From an uncultured Mycoplasmatota bacterium (GTDB taxonomy: Bacteria > Bacillota_I > Bacilli_A > RF39 > UBA660), in NCBI GenBank assembly GCA_948329525.1, contig CAOJBM010000006.1:1-41158 (forward strand): DNA of 41,158 nucleotides. The letters are read 5' to 3'. Below the pieces are notes generated by a model. The model saw only the letters and a program-made list of their open reading frames with translations, did not search any database and was not told the DNA's origin. The translations under genes and the position numbers were made by a program. Positions 32,165-41,058 of this stretch are shown here, one piece after another (the stretch's first letter is position 1; each line of letters opens with the position of its first letter).

Positions 32165-34354
32165 TTAATTATTAATTATTCTGTCTTTAAGTGTTGTTTT
32201 TCGCTCTTTACTATAATTATTTTTAACGGCCATAATAAAACTTTCAGGCTCTCCAATAATTACCAAACTTTTCTTAGCACGGGATACTCCTGTATAGATT
32301 AATTTATTGTATAACATCTTATAGTAACCGCGACTTATCGGCATTATAACATGAGGAAACTCAGAACCTTGACTTTTATGAATTGATATTGCATAAGCAT
32401 GTCTTATCATAATTAAATCTTCTCTTGCATACTCGACTTTATTACCATCAAAATCAATTATAAAAATATCTTTTTTACGAGGTTCCATAACTGTTTTAAT
32501 TTCTTTAATATACCCAATATCACCATTATAAACATTATTTTCAGGTGAATTAGTTAATTGCAATACTTTATCATTAACCCGATAAATAATTTCCCCTACT
32601 TTCATTTCTTTTTTATCTATACTTTTCGGATTAAATAATTCTTGTAAAATTATATTTAAATTATCAATTCCATTTTCCCCTTTATACATCGGAGCAAGAA
32701 TTTGAATACTTTGTTCATCTAGTCCTTTAGCAATGCTCATGGAACAAATTTTACGAATCATTTCTTTAATATTGCTTCCTTTAGCTGGTAAAAAATTATA
32801 ATCATCTTTTTGGGTTACAAATGAACTAGATAATTCACAATCTTTAATCTCTTTAGCTAAAATGGGAATATAAGAATTATCACTTTGACGATAAATATGT
32901 GATAAAGGATAATGACTAAAAAATTCTGAATCTATTAAATCATTTAAAATAAGACCAGCTCCAACTGAAGGTAATTGATTAGCATCACCAACAAAAATAA
33001 GTTTTACATTATGTTTAATTCCTTTTAATAAACTAGAAAAAAGATATGTATCAATCATACTAGTTTCGTCAACAATAATTAGTTTTTGAGAATTTTTATT
33101 AAACTCATTTATTTGAAATTCATTTTTTTCCTTATTCCATTTCAAGTAACGATGAATAGTCATTGCTCCAAGCCCTGTACTTTCACTCATCTTTTTACTA
33201 GCTCTTCCTGTTGGGGCAAGTAAAGCGATATCACTAACTACATCATGCGGACTTAAGTTATTTATTTTAATATAAAGTTTCACAATAGCATTAATTATGG
33301 TTGTTTTTCCAGTTCCTGGACCACCTGTTATAATACTTATTCTATTTTCTAAAGCTCCTTTAATAGCTTTTTTTTGTTCTTCATTGTATTTAACATCTAG
33401 ACGCATTTCTAAATCATTAATCATTTTTTCAAAGTCTTTGACTCTTGTTTCTCCTAAACTATTAATTATATTAAGATTTCTTGCAATATCTTTTTCATAA
33501 TCATAAAACTCTTTTAAATAATATCTATTTTGCTCTAAAATAATAATATTATCGATACAAAGTTCATTTAAATATTCTTCACATATTTCTTTTGCTATAA
33601 TTAGAGAAAATTTTGTTTTTAAGTAATCTAATAATTCATCAATATAAAAGTAAATATCTCCTAATGCAAAGCCTAGCTCTTTAAAAGATTCTACTATACA
33701 AGCTAAAACTCGTTGTTTTGTATCTCTAGCATTATAATTTAAATATATTTTATCTATTTTACCAAAATCAATAATATCAACAAAATTATAGGGATTTTTT
33801 TCAAATACCTCTAACGATTTTTCTCCATAACTGTTTAAAATTGTTAAAGCTTCATTAATCGTGAAACCTGCCTCTTTTAGCTTGACTATTATTATATCTG
33901 TGCTTTCATATTTAATTAATGAATCATAAATTCTTTTTGCTTTTACTTCGTTTATTTTTGGCACTTTTAAAAGTTCTAAGTAATTTTCTTTAATAATTGT
34001 TAGGGCATTTTCTCCTAAAGTTGCAACGATATTTTCTGCTGTTTTTTCCCCACAGCCTTTAATTAAAGGACTACTTAGAAATTCAATAACAGCATCACGT
34101 CCTTCTGGCTCCAATCTTTCGTAAGAAGAAACTTGGTATTGCTCACCAAATTTCGTGTTTATTATCATATTACCATTAAAAATATAATTATCATCTAAAT
34201 TTAAATTAGCAAAATAACCAACAAAAGTAATCGTTTTATTGACATAATCTTTTAACTCCTCATTATCAGTTTCTTTAATACGAAAAAGACCGACTTTATA
34301 ACCGTTTTCTCCCTCAAATATTAGATGTCTAATTTTTCCTTTTATGAAATTCAT
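32165..34354 (-). CDS. recD2: RecD2-type DNA helicase
   Basis: A 729-residue SF1B 5'-3' helicase. The N-terminal region has an OB-like start (MNFIKGKIRHLIFEGENGYKV) and helix-hairpin-helix repeats (SSPLIKGCGEKTAENIV). Walker A is ITGGPGTGKTT (about 342-352), Walker B VDETSMID, and late motifs include YAISIHKSQGSEF and YTGVSRAKKSLVIIG. RecD2 works without RecBC in mismatch repair and replication-fork upkeep. The ATG at 34354 is six bases from GGTG and was preferred to the longer frame. It stands as a single gene. Confidence 0.93.
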   Translation of the reverse strand: MNFIKGKIRHLIFEGENGYKVGLFRIKETDNEELKDYVNKTITFVGYFANLNLDDNYIFNGNMIINTKFGEQYQVSSYERLEPEGRDAVIEFLSSPLIKGCGEKTAENIVATLGENALTIIKENYLELLKVPKINEVKAKRIYDSLIKYESTDIIIVKLKEAGFTINEALTILNSYGEKSLEVFEKNPYNFVDIIDFGKIDKIYLNYNARDTKQRVLACIVESFKELGFALGDIYFYIDELLDYLKTKFSLIIAKEICEEYLNELCIDNIIILEQNRYYLKEFYDYEKDIARNLNIINSLGETRVKDFEKMINDLEMRLDVKYNEEQKKAIKGALENRISIITGGPGTGKTTIINAIVKLYIKINNLSPHDVVSDIALLAPTGRASKKMSESTGLGAMTIHRYLKWNKEKNEFQINEFNKNSQKLIIVDETSMIDTYLFSSLLKGIKHNVKLIFVGDANQLPSVGAGLILNDLIDSEFFSHYPLSHIYRQSDNSYIPILAKEIKDCELSSSFVTQKDDYNFLPAKGSNIKEMIRKICSMSIAKGLDEQSIQILAPMYKGENGIDNLNIILQELFNPKSIDKKEMKVGEIIYRVNDKVLQLTNSPENNVYNGDIGYIKEIKTVMEPRKKDIFIIDFDGNKVEYAREDLIMIRHAYAISIHKSQGSEFPHVIMPISRGYYKMLYNKLIYTGVSRAKKSLVIIGEPESFIMAVKNNYSKERKTTLKDRIINN

Positions 34355-34387
34355 GTACATCACCAACCCAATTATAACACAGCCAAG

Positions 34388-34411
34388 AAAAAAAGCGAAT
34401 ATTTTTTCGCT
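34388..34411 (-). terminator. Terminator after the 34410-35138 gene
   Basis: AGCGAA-AAAATA-TTCGCT (34394-34411) followed by T-run on the minus strand; it begins in the stop codon. Confidence 0.7.
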
Positions 34412-35138
34412 ATAGTTTATTAATATAATTCTTAATTTCTTTTGATTTCTTAAATTCTTCTAATTCATTTGCACTAATATAAGGAGTCAAATCATTAGGT
34501 AAATAAGTTATTATAATATTTCCCACAAGATCTTCCTCCATATAGTTAGGAATTGCTGATTCTAAGGGAAAATAAACTTCACCATCAATACTTTTAGCAT
34601 TTAAATACTTTTCATATTTACCAACACCAAAATAGATGTTTGCTTCACTAAATAATTTTGAGCCTTCAATAATGTATGTTAGATAATCATTTTCTTTTTC
34701 TAGTAAAATTAATTTACTATGGATCGTATTATAAGTATTTATAGTTTCTCTATTATTATCTTTAATCGTTTCTAAATCAGTTAAAGCTTCGTCAAAAAAC
34801 TTTTTAACAACAACTTTGTCGGCACTATTGATATTAAATTCTAAACTGCTTTTTGTTTTTTCATCTTCGATCTTTTTAGCATTTAATTCTTTCATGTAAT
34901 CCTTTGTTTTATCAACAGACACAGAAACACATGACAATACAATAGCTGTTAATAAAGAACTAATCATTGTACTACTTGCCATTTTTGTTTTAAAAATATT
35001 GAGTTTTTGCTTAAAATTTTTTTCTCTATTATAGAATAAATTGCAATGATGTTCTATACCATCAATGTCTTTAATGGTAATTAGAGTACTGCCATCACTA
35101 TTTTCTTTAATTATATATTTATCATTTTCTTCTCTCAT
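34410..35138 (-). CDS. Unknown single-pass membrane protein
   Basis: A 242-residue protein. A cytosolic N-terminal part (about 1-50, with TLITIKDIDGIEHHC) precedes one membrane helix (about 54-75, TMISSLLTAIVLSCVSVSV). The outside C-terminal part starts with a coiled-coil-like stretch (DKTKDYMKELNAKKIEDEK) and has further helices to the end. GAGGAATAATT precedes the ATG. It follows the 61-residue protein gene by 2 bp and shares its palindromic promoter. Not recognised. Confidence 0.6.
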   Translation of the reverse strand: MREENDKYIIKENSDGSTLITIKDIDGIEHHCNLFYNREKNFKQKLNIFKTKMASSTMISSLLTAIVLSCVSVSVDKTKDYMKELNAKKIEDEKTKSSLEFNINSADKVVVKKFFDEALTDLETIKDNNRETINTYNTIHSKLILLEKENDYLTYIIEGSKLFSEANIYFGVGKYEKYLNAKSIDGEVYFPLESAIPNYMEEDLVGNIIITYLPNDLTPYISANELEEFKKSKEIKNYINKL

Positions 35139-35140
35139 AA

Positions 35141-35326
35141 TTATTCCTCAACTAAAACAGCTTTAATAATTGTTGAAACCATTTTATTCTTTCTATAAAG
35201 GGTTAATCCTTGTCTTAGGTATTCTTTAGATATCATATCTGCTCGATATGAATGAAGCATTCCAACTAATAAAGAACCATTATTAACTATTTGATAATTA
35301 AACATCGTATTTATATCTATAATCAT
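35141..35326 (-). CDS. Unknown 61-residue protein
   Basis: A small soluble protein (MIIDINTMFNYQIVNNGS, then LLVGMLHSYRADMISKEYLR and a basic middle). AGGTGATTAG precedes the ATG, and the next gene starts 2 bp after its stop, so it is almost certainly translated. No helix-turn-helix or other motif was found. Its promoter lies in a 12-bp-arm inverted repeat, so the pair is probably under specific control. Confidence 0.6.
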   Translation of the reverse strand: MIIDINTMFNYQIVNNGSLLVGMLHSYRADMISKEYLRQGLTLYRKNKMVSTIIKAVLVEE

Positions 35327-35342
35327 CTAATCACCTAACATA

Positions 35343-35387
35343 ATTATATATTATTTTCCTAACGTGTGCAACAAAGGAAAATAATAT
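35343..35387 (-). promoter_or_regulatory. Promoter inside a 12-bp-arm inverted repeat
   Basis: On the minus strand TTGCAC (35366-35371), 17 bp and TATAAT (35343-35348). The arms ATATTATTTTCC (35348-35359) and GGAAAATAATAT (35376-35387) are perfect complements with a 16-base loop holding the -35 box. The arms thus cover the spacer and the region just upstream of -35. It reads as an operator, or as a cruciform. The remaining 35388-35470 holds no gene. Confidence 0.65.
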
Positions 35388-35470
35388 TTACGTTTTAAAA
35401 ACTTTATACTTTTTTTAAAAGGCATAAATACGAAGAAGATACATGTTTTATATTCATTACAATAATAAAT

Positions 35471-36748
35471 TTACTCTTTAACAAAACCTCTAACAAAATC
35501 CTTCTTTGCTTCTTTAAGTAAAACATCATAATTTTTATTAACCTCTAACTCATCATTAACTATGACTTTTAAATAATTACTAGTTAATCCTGTACTTATT
35601 CCATCTTTATTAGTCTCAATTAAGACAGAAAGTTTCTGATTTATAAATATCTTATTATATTCTTCTTCCATTTTATCACTCAAAGCTATTAAAGTTCTTG
35701 CTCGTTCTTTTTTAAGTCCATTATCTAGTTGTTCTTGCATTTCCGCGGCCTTTGTTCCTTCTCTTTTCGAATAAGGGAAAACATGGATTTTACCAAATTC
35801 TAATAATTCACAAAATTCTAAGCACTCCTTAAAATCACTTTCTGTTTCACTAGGAAAACCAACAATTACATCTGTAGTAATATTAATATCTTTTCTTATT
35901 TCTCTAATTTTATTTATTGTTTTTAAGTAATCTTCTTTTGTATATTTTCTTCCCATCAGTTTTAAAATTCTTTCACTACCACTTTGAAGTGGGATATGTA
36001 AGTGATTACAAACTTTATCATTAGTTTTTAACATATGTAAAAACTTATCATTGATTTCTGTAATCTCGATTGAAGATATTCTAACTCTTTCTAAACCTTC
36101 TATTTTAGACATTTCATTAATTAAATCAACCAAATCTTTCCCAAATTCTCTCCCATAAGCACCCGTATTAATACCAGTTAAAACAATTTCTTTATGGCCG
36201 TTTTTTGTTAACATTTTAGTTTCTTCTATCGCACTATCAAAATCTTTACTTCTAATACTTCCTCTTACATAAGGAATAATACAATAAGTACAATAGTTGT
36301 TACAGCCATCTTGAATTTTCATAAAAGCTCTTGTGTGAGACTTGAATTTATCTACTTGCATATCTTCAAATTCTAATCTTTTAGCATTATAAAATCTTAT
36401 GATTGGCTCTTTATTATTTAAATATTCCTCAATAAGTTTTACAATCTTACTCTTATCTTTATTTCCAATTAATATATCAATACCTAGTTCTTTAATTAGT
36501 TCTTGCTTATTTTGGGTCATACATCCACATGCCACAATTATAGTCTCTTTATTATCACGTCTTGCACTTCTAATAATCTTTTTTGATTTGTTATCAGCAA
36601 CATTGGTAACAGAACAAGTATTAATAATTATAATATCGCTTGTCCCATCATTTTTTAAAGTAAAACCATTATTAAGCAATTTTTCTTGCATAATTTCACT
36701 TTCATACAGATTAACTTTACATCCTAATGTTATTATCTTAAATGTCAT
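35471..36748 (-). CDS. mtaB: tRNA t6A37 methylthiotransferase MtaB
   Basis: A 425-residue radical-SAM methylthiotransferase that makes ms2t6A37. The N-terminal domain has cluster ligands Cys10 (ITLGCKVN), Cys45 (NTCSV) and Cys76 (CGCMTQ). The radical-SAM motif CNNYCTYC gives Cys149, Cys153 and Cys156. The TRAM domain is at the end. ITLGCKVNLYESE is the MtaB rather than MiaB signature. The ATG at 36748 follows GAGGGATATT; the longer frame adds four residues. Confidence 0.93.
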   Translation of the reverse strand: MTFKIITLGCKVNLYESEIMQEKLLNNGFTLKNDGTSDIIIINTCSVTNVADNKSKKIIRSARRDNKETIIVACGCMTQNKQELIKELGIDILIGNKDKSKIVKLIEEYLNNKEPIIRFYNAKRLEFEDMQVDKFKSHTRAFMKIQDGCNNYCTYCIIPYVRGSIRSKDFDSAIEETKMLTKNGHKEIVLTGINTGAYGREFGKDLVDLINEMSKIEGLERVRISSIEITEINDKFLHMLKTNDKVCNHLHIPLQSGSERILKLMGRKYTKEDYLKTINKIREIRKDINITTDVIVGFPSETESDFKECLEFCELLEFGKIHVFPYSKREGTKAAEMQEQLDNGLKKERARTLIALSDKMEEEYNKIFINQKLSVLIETNKDGISTGLTSNYLKVIVNDELEVNKNYDVLLKEAKKDFVRGFVKE

Positions 36749-36784
36749 AATATCCCTCAATCCGTTAAAAAAACTTAACAGTAT

Positions 36785-37375
36785 TTAACTATTAAGCATT
36801 TGTTGTAATTTTTTTAAGCTCTCTAAAAAAGCTTCTTCTTTTTCATAACTTATTACTACTGGTGCTTTATTAGTTTCTTCTTCTTTCTTCTTTATTTGTT
36901 CTCTTACTTCACTCATATCTAATTCACTTGTCATATTTTCCATATCCACCTTTTTTACTAATACATTATCTAGAGTTTCTTCTTCTTGATAATTAATCTT
37001 TAAATCACTTTTGGTTTTTAAAAGTTCATCATAACTGATAATAGCTTTTTCTTCTTGTTCTTCTTCATAAGGAGTTAATTTGACATTAGACTCACGAATA
37101 TTTTCTAATTCTTTAGTAATACTTGATAAATCAAGTTCATCACTATTAGTCTTTTTTTCCATATTTTCTTTTACTACTTCCTCTGTCGTTGTTGCTTCAT
37201 CTATTTTAGGAATTTCTATAATTTCATCTTGTTTTGTTTTTCTATTACTATTTTTCAAAACACTAATTAAACTAATTACTAAAATAACTAATATTACAAA
37301 TAATATTAAAAATAAGATATCTACAAAAGATAAAGCAGAAATATCATTATATAAATTTAATAATAACTGTTCCAT
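36785..37375 (-). CDS. Single-pass membrane protein with long acidic cytoplasmic tail
   Basis: A 196-residue protein. One membrane helix (about 18-41) is followed by a Glu/Lys-rich tail with repeated segments such as SSITKELENIRESNVKL, AIISYDELLKTK and APVVISYEKEEAFLESLKKL. Twice an ISY(D/E) motif follows hydrophobics, which may be a short linear docking site. GGAGG precedes the ATG. It sits between hemW-like and mtaB genes. Not recognised; it could be a scaffold for a cytoplasmic partner. Upstream, 37376-37568 holds a candidate promoter (TTTACA, 16 bp, TACAAT near 37395-37422) and no gene. Confidence 0.6.
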   Translation of the reverse strand: MEQLLLNLYNDISALSFVDILFLILFVILVILVISLISVLKNSNRKTKQDEIIEIPKIDEATTTEEVVKENMEKKTNSDELDLSSITKELENIRESNVKLTPYEEEQEEKAIISYDELLKTKSDLKINYQEEETLDNVLVKKVDMENMTSELDMSEVREQIKKKEEETNKAPVVISYEKEEAFLESLKKLQQMLNS

Positions 37376-37568
37376 TAGAAATTCCTCCTCAATATTATTG
37401 TATCATTTATTAGAAATGTGTAAATCAAACAAATTATATTTTACACTCTATTTTACACAAAATAGACAATTATCAAATGTAAATCTTTTTATAGCTTTAT
37501 ATACTAACACTATTTTTAGAAAATGGCAAATAAAAAAGACCAAAAAGCCCTTTTAAATATATTCGCAA

Positions 37569-38651
37569 TTATAATATTTTAATTAGTATCTCATTCATAA
37601 TATATAGTTCGTCTTTATTAATATATAAATATCCTTTTTCATAGATTAAATCATTATTTTTAAGTAAATCTTTGATGTTATATACTTCTTGTAAATTAAT
37701 ACCATATTTATCATAAAAGTTTTGTAAATTAATACCTTTTGTTTTTCTTAAACCTAACATTAGTTCATTATCCATGCTTACTTCTTTCGTTAATAATTCT
37801 TGCTTTAAGACATACTTTCCATTTAAATAATCAGTTAAACTTCTGGTATTTTCATACCTAACACTAGCGATATACCCAGAAGCACCTAAACCAAAACCAT
37901 AATATTCTAAATTATTCCAATAATTTAAGTTATGTCTACTTTCTTTTCCTTTTTTAGCGAAATTACTAATTTCATATCGAAGATACTTTTTACTTTCCAA
38001 CTTTTCAACAATATAATCGTACATTTCGGCGTCTAAATCTTCAGAAATTGGAGCCATCTTGGAATTACCAACTTTCGTATTATCTTCTACTATTAAACTA
38101 TATGTACTTATATGGTCAGGCTCTAACTTTAAGATTAAATCAATGTCTTTCTTTAAAACTTTTAAAGTTTCACCAGGAATACCATAAATCAAATCTAGAT
38201 TAATGTTATCAAAACCTAGCTTACGACATAATTTTATTTTTAGAGAAGCATCCTCATAAGTATGATATCTTTCCATAAACTGTAGTTTATCATCGTCAAA
38301 AGATTCGATTCCTATACTTAGTCTGTTAACACCATATTCTTTTAAAATAGAGAGTAATGTCTCATTAATATCATTAATATTACATTCAAAAGTATACTCT
38401 AAATCTTGACTAACATTAAATCTTGCCACGATATCAAGTAAATAACGTAGTTCTTTTTCTTTTAAAGCACTAGGTGTCCCCCCACCAATATAAATTGTTT
38501 CTAACTCTTCCCCTTCATATTTATCTTTAATTTCTAAAGCTAGAGCATTTAAATATTTTGTTACCCAAGGACCATGATATAACATTTTACAAAAATCACA
38601 ATAGGAACAAATACTTTTACAAAAAGGAATATGGATATAAACACTCTTCAT
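37569..38651 (-). CDS. hemW: HemW-like radical SAM protein
   Basis: A 360-residue protein that starts SVYIHIPFCKSICSYCDFCK: the radical-SAM Cys are 11, 15 and 18, with Cys21 as in HemW. Further marks are TIYIGGGTPSAL, FECNINDINETLL, NRLSIGIESFDDDKL and INLDLIYGIPGET. HemW is a heme chaperone, long misannotated as oxygen-independent coproporphyrinogen oxidase. No other heme gene is in the window. AGGAAGTGAAAAA precedes the ATG. Confidence 0.9.
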   Translation of the reverse strand: MKSVYIHIPFCKSICSYCDFCKMLYHGPWVTKYLNALALEIKDKYEGEELETIYIGGGTPSALKEKELRYLLDIVARFNVSQDLEYTFECNINDINETLLSILKEYGVNRLSIGIESFDDDKLQFMERYHTYEDASLKIKLCRKLGFDNINLDLIYGIPGETLKVLKKDIDLILKLEPDHISTYSLIVEDNTKVGNSKMAPISEDLDAEMYDYIVEKLESKKYLRYEISNFAKKGKESRHNLNYWNNLEYYGFGLGASGYIASVRYENTRSLTDYLNGKYVLKQELLTKEVSMDNELMLGLRKTKGINLQNFYDKYGINLQEVYNIKDLLKNNDLIYEKGYLYINKDELYIMNEILIKIL

Positions 38652-38718
38652 TTTTTCACTTCCTAAAAACTAATTAACTTATCTACTATATTATCATAAT
38701 TTTTATCTTTTTTTAAAC

Positions 38719-38803
38719 GAATTTTCAAGTTTTATTGTCAAATAAAAAGTGATATGACAAAAGGCAAAAACAAAATGGGGAATTTAATTCACTATGATGA
38801 TTA
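38719..38803 (+). repeat. Direct repeat copy A flanking the fic gene
   Basis: About 85 bp resembling 39691-39770: both begin GAATTTTCAAGTTTTATT and end CATTATGATGATTA-like (ATATGATGATTA in copy B), about three-quarters identical by eye with small gaps. The repeat spans about 50 bp upstream of a start codon plus the first nine codons, so it is a duplicated gene start rather than a transposon end. Confidence 0.6.
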
Positions 38804-38850
38804 GCCTGAAGTTTATGAAATTGAACATACCAACTATTTCATTAACAAAA
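38775..38850 (+). pseudogene. Internally deleted remnant related to the gene at 39742-40530
   Basis: The frame starts ATGGGGAATTTAATT (MGNLIHYDD), matching MRNLVRYDD of the downstream gene, then meets TAG. Directly after it, PEVYEI matches PGIYEI at codon 110 onward of the downstream gene, where the TAG position is TGG. So about 99 codons seem to have been deleted and Trp became a stop. It then runs into the fic terminator. It is clearly dead if the reading is right. Confidence 0.45.
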
Positions 38851-38869
38851 GAAAAAAGAGTAATTACTC
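38851..38869 (-). terminator. fic gene terminator
   Basis: GAGTAATTACTC followed by TTTTTT on the minus strand. It overlaps the stop codon of the shifted fic frame (38864-38866), which supports that frame as the original gene end. Confidence 0.65.
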
Positions 38870-39602
38870 ATCATCTAACTTAAAATTTAACATTTCATTT
38901 ACAATGCTTTCATATAAATCTTGCTCATGTTTTATTGTGTCAATTAAAAACATTTTATCTTCCTTATATTTTTTTAACCCTCTCATATAAAAAGGTTTAT
39001 CACTATCAAGAACAATAAAAGGCATAATGTTATTCTTTAAACATAATCATACGTCCAACTCTACCATTACCATTTCCAAAAGGATGAATACGTTCAAATA
39101 GAAAGTGAAAATCGATAATATCTTCTATTGTAGCACTCTTTAAGCTATGATATTCCTTTAAAAGATTATCTAAATCTTTTTCAACATCCTCTGGTGCGGA
39201 AGTATTTATAACATTAATTAATCCAATTTTATTAGGAACAATTTTAAATCCTCCAACATTATATCTTGGATTTTCTTCATCAGTTGTATTTCTCTTTAAA
39301 ATCTTATTCATATTTATTATAATATCTTTTGTTAAAGGTTCATCTATAATATCAAGACAATAATCAAAAAGCCTGAAATGATTTTTCATTTCTGTTAAAT
39401 CATCAAACTTTATAGTATCCTCACTCTTGGGAATAAATGAATCAGTTTCAAAAATTTCTTCTGTTTCATCTTCTGTTAATTTCCCACCTTCAATTTTATT
39501 GGAATTGTAAGCAAAATTAACTTGCGAATAATGATAGATATTGCCTTTAAATTTGCTCTTTCTTTGTTCTACTAATTCTAACTTTAATTTATCAATTAAC
39601 AT
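38864..39602 (-). pseudogene. Fic-domain AMP-transferase gene, frameshifted after the catalytic motif
   Basis: The open part (190 codons) holds the inhibitory motif SNKIEG (34-39) and the complete Fic core HPFGNGNGRVGR, then stops at MFKE. In another frame the sequence continues NNIMPFIVLDSDKPFYMRGL and on to LNFKLDDE, the usual Fic C-terminus. Fic relatives read MFKECLKNN(I), so 11 bp seem lost; the missing piece would be a second copy of TGTTTAAAGAA, consistent with slippage. Restored length is 249 residues. GGAGGTGACTAT precedes the ATG and TGGTATAAT lies upstream. The core may still fold, but the last helices are lost. Confidence 0.75.
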
Positions 39603-39690
39603 ATAGTCACCTCCAAATTACAAGTAATATTATAAAAGATAATTATATTATACCATAAGCAAATGAAAAAAATAAGCACATTAGTTTCCT

Positions 39691-39770
39691 GAATTTTCAA
39701 GTTTTATTATTAAATAAATGTGATAAATTGCAAAAAATGAAATGAGAAATTTAGTGCGATATGATGATTA
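39691..39770 (+). repeat. Direct repeat copy B flanking the fic gene
   Basis: The counterpart of 38719-38803. It contains the upstream region and first codons of the gene at 39742. Together the copies bracket fic, as if fic lies between two diverged paralogs. Confidence 0.6.
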
Positions 39771-40530
39771 TATAAGGCAGTCAAGAAAACGAGAAAAAAT
39801 TGTTCAAGAAAAAAATGAAGCAATTGCCACACAATTTTTAATCAAATATTAAAAAATAAAAAATGATTTTTTTCCCCAAAATTATACAAGTTCAATCGAC
39901 TATTTTTTATACAAGTATTTTTCCATAAAAGGTACAACGGAAGAAGAAAAATTTCTTCAATTATTAGAATCTTATAATTTTCATTATTCAGAGTCGATTA
40001 ATAATGCTATATATTATTTATTAGCTACAGAAAATGATAAAAATGATTCAATTGACCCAACTTCTTGGCCTGGAATTTATGAAATTACAAATAATAATCC
40101 GCAATATATGTTAGAAACTATTCTAGGTACTATTGAAGTTTACAAAGCAAGTGATGTTTTATCTAAATCTAAATCTATTCATATTTTTGACAAGCCACTT
40201 AATGGACAATGTTATAAAAAAACTTATGATTTTATAAAAGAAAACCATGATTATCGTGCTGTGCTATCTTATCTACCTAATTTTTTCTATAGAGGACATT
40301 ATCATGCTTACTTAGAAAAAGGTTCAACTATTTTAGATATCGCCGCCAATGCTTTATATACTTCTTCAAATTCGGCTAATAAAATTTTACGTGGTGAAAC
40401 ACTTGCTAGATTATCATATCAGCAAATAAAACAAAAACATAAAGTATTAAAAATGCATGCTAAAGAACTTGATAGCCAACAAAAGTTGTTAAATTTAGCT
40501 CTATATTATGATTATACAAAGAAAAAGTAA
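39742..40530 (+). pseudogene. Possible Cys-protease-like protein gene with an in-frame TAA at codon 37
   Basis: The frame from ATG 39742 reads MRNLVRYDDYIRQSRKREKI and on to FLIKY, then TAA (39850-39852), then stays open for 225 more codons to the TAA at 40530. The open part has NGQCYKKTYDF (Cys157), YRGHYHAYLEKGSTILDIAANALY (His186, His188, Asp199): Cys-His-Asp in papain/transglutaminase order, so a thiol-enzyme fold is possible. A shorter product could begin at Met123 (40108), but no ribosome-binding site is there, nor a clear one at 39742. The remnant at 38775 is related. Likely a pseudogene. Confidence 0.6.
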
Positions 40531-40551
40531 TTAAAATATTTTTTTAATTTT

Positions 40552-41058
40552 TCATTTCCTTTTATTTTCTAATTCTTTTAAAATTTCTTTCTCTAGTTTT
40601 TCTAACTCTTCCATTTTATCATGTAGTTCCTCTAAAATAAGCTCACTTTTTAAATCTGTTCGATAATCGTTTTTACTTCTTAAACTATCTCTTTTAGCTT
40701 CTCTATTCTGACTCATCATAATAATTGGAGCTTGTAAAGCAGCGATACAAGAAAGTAATAAATTAAGAAGAATAAAAGGATAAGGGTCTAAATTATCAAT
40801 AAAATATAAGTTTAATAAAACCCAAAAAATTAAAAAGCCACTAAAACCTAAAATGAAAGTCCATGAACCAATAAATTTTGTGATTTTATCAGCTATTTTA
40901 TCTCTTAATTTAATATTTTTTTCTTCTTCATTTAAAGCGTCAATACTAATTGGTTCATCAATCAATAAATCTAATAACTCATCTTCATTGTCAATATTAA
41001 TTTCTTTATTATTAAGTAACATCTTTACTATTTCTTTTTTAGACATTTTCTTCTCCAT
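40552..41058 (-). CDS. DUF1003 membrane protein
   Basis: A 168-residue protein. An N-terminal cytosolic part (1-60) is followed by the DUF1003 core: KIADKITKFIGSWTFILGFSGFLIFWVLLNLYF, then DPYPFILLNLLLSCIAALQAPIIMMSQNRE, giving two membrane helices. After that comes RDSLRSKNDYRTDLKSELIL and a C-terminal coiled coil (EELHDKMEELEKLEKEILKELE). The family is widespread and of unknown function; QNR...D..R...DY is its hallmark. The ATG at 41058 follows GGTGATATTC; the in-frame GTG is part of that site. An extended -10 (TGCTATAAT) is at 41079-41084. From 41085 to the end no gene was seen. Confidence 0.9.
   Translation of the reverse strand: MEKKMSKKEIVKMLLNNKEINIDNEDELLDLLIDEPISIDALNEEEKNIKLRDKIADKITKFIGSWTFILGFSGFLIFWVLLNLYFIDNLDPYPFILLNLLLSCIAALQAPIIMMSQNREAKRDSLRSKNDYRTDLKSELILEELHDKMEELEKLEKEILKELENKRK

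Noticed and set aside
37080..37556. A 158-codon plus-strand open frame opposite the acidic membrane protein gene.
   Set aside because: Composition and lack of a start site mark it as the reverse-strand shadow of a Glu/Lys-rich coding sequence.
37520..37568. A possible terminator after the hemW-like gene (AAAAGGGCTTTTTGGTCTTTTTT on the minus strand).
   Set aside because: The stem has mismatches in its GC part and would be very short, so it was not called.
40108..40530. A 140-residue protein starting at the internal Met at 40108.
   Set aside because: No ribosome-binding site; the same frame is open upstream to an in-frame TAA and then to the ATG at 39742, so it is treated as part of one interrupted gene.
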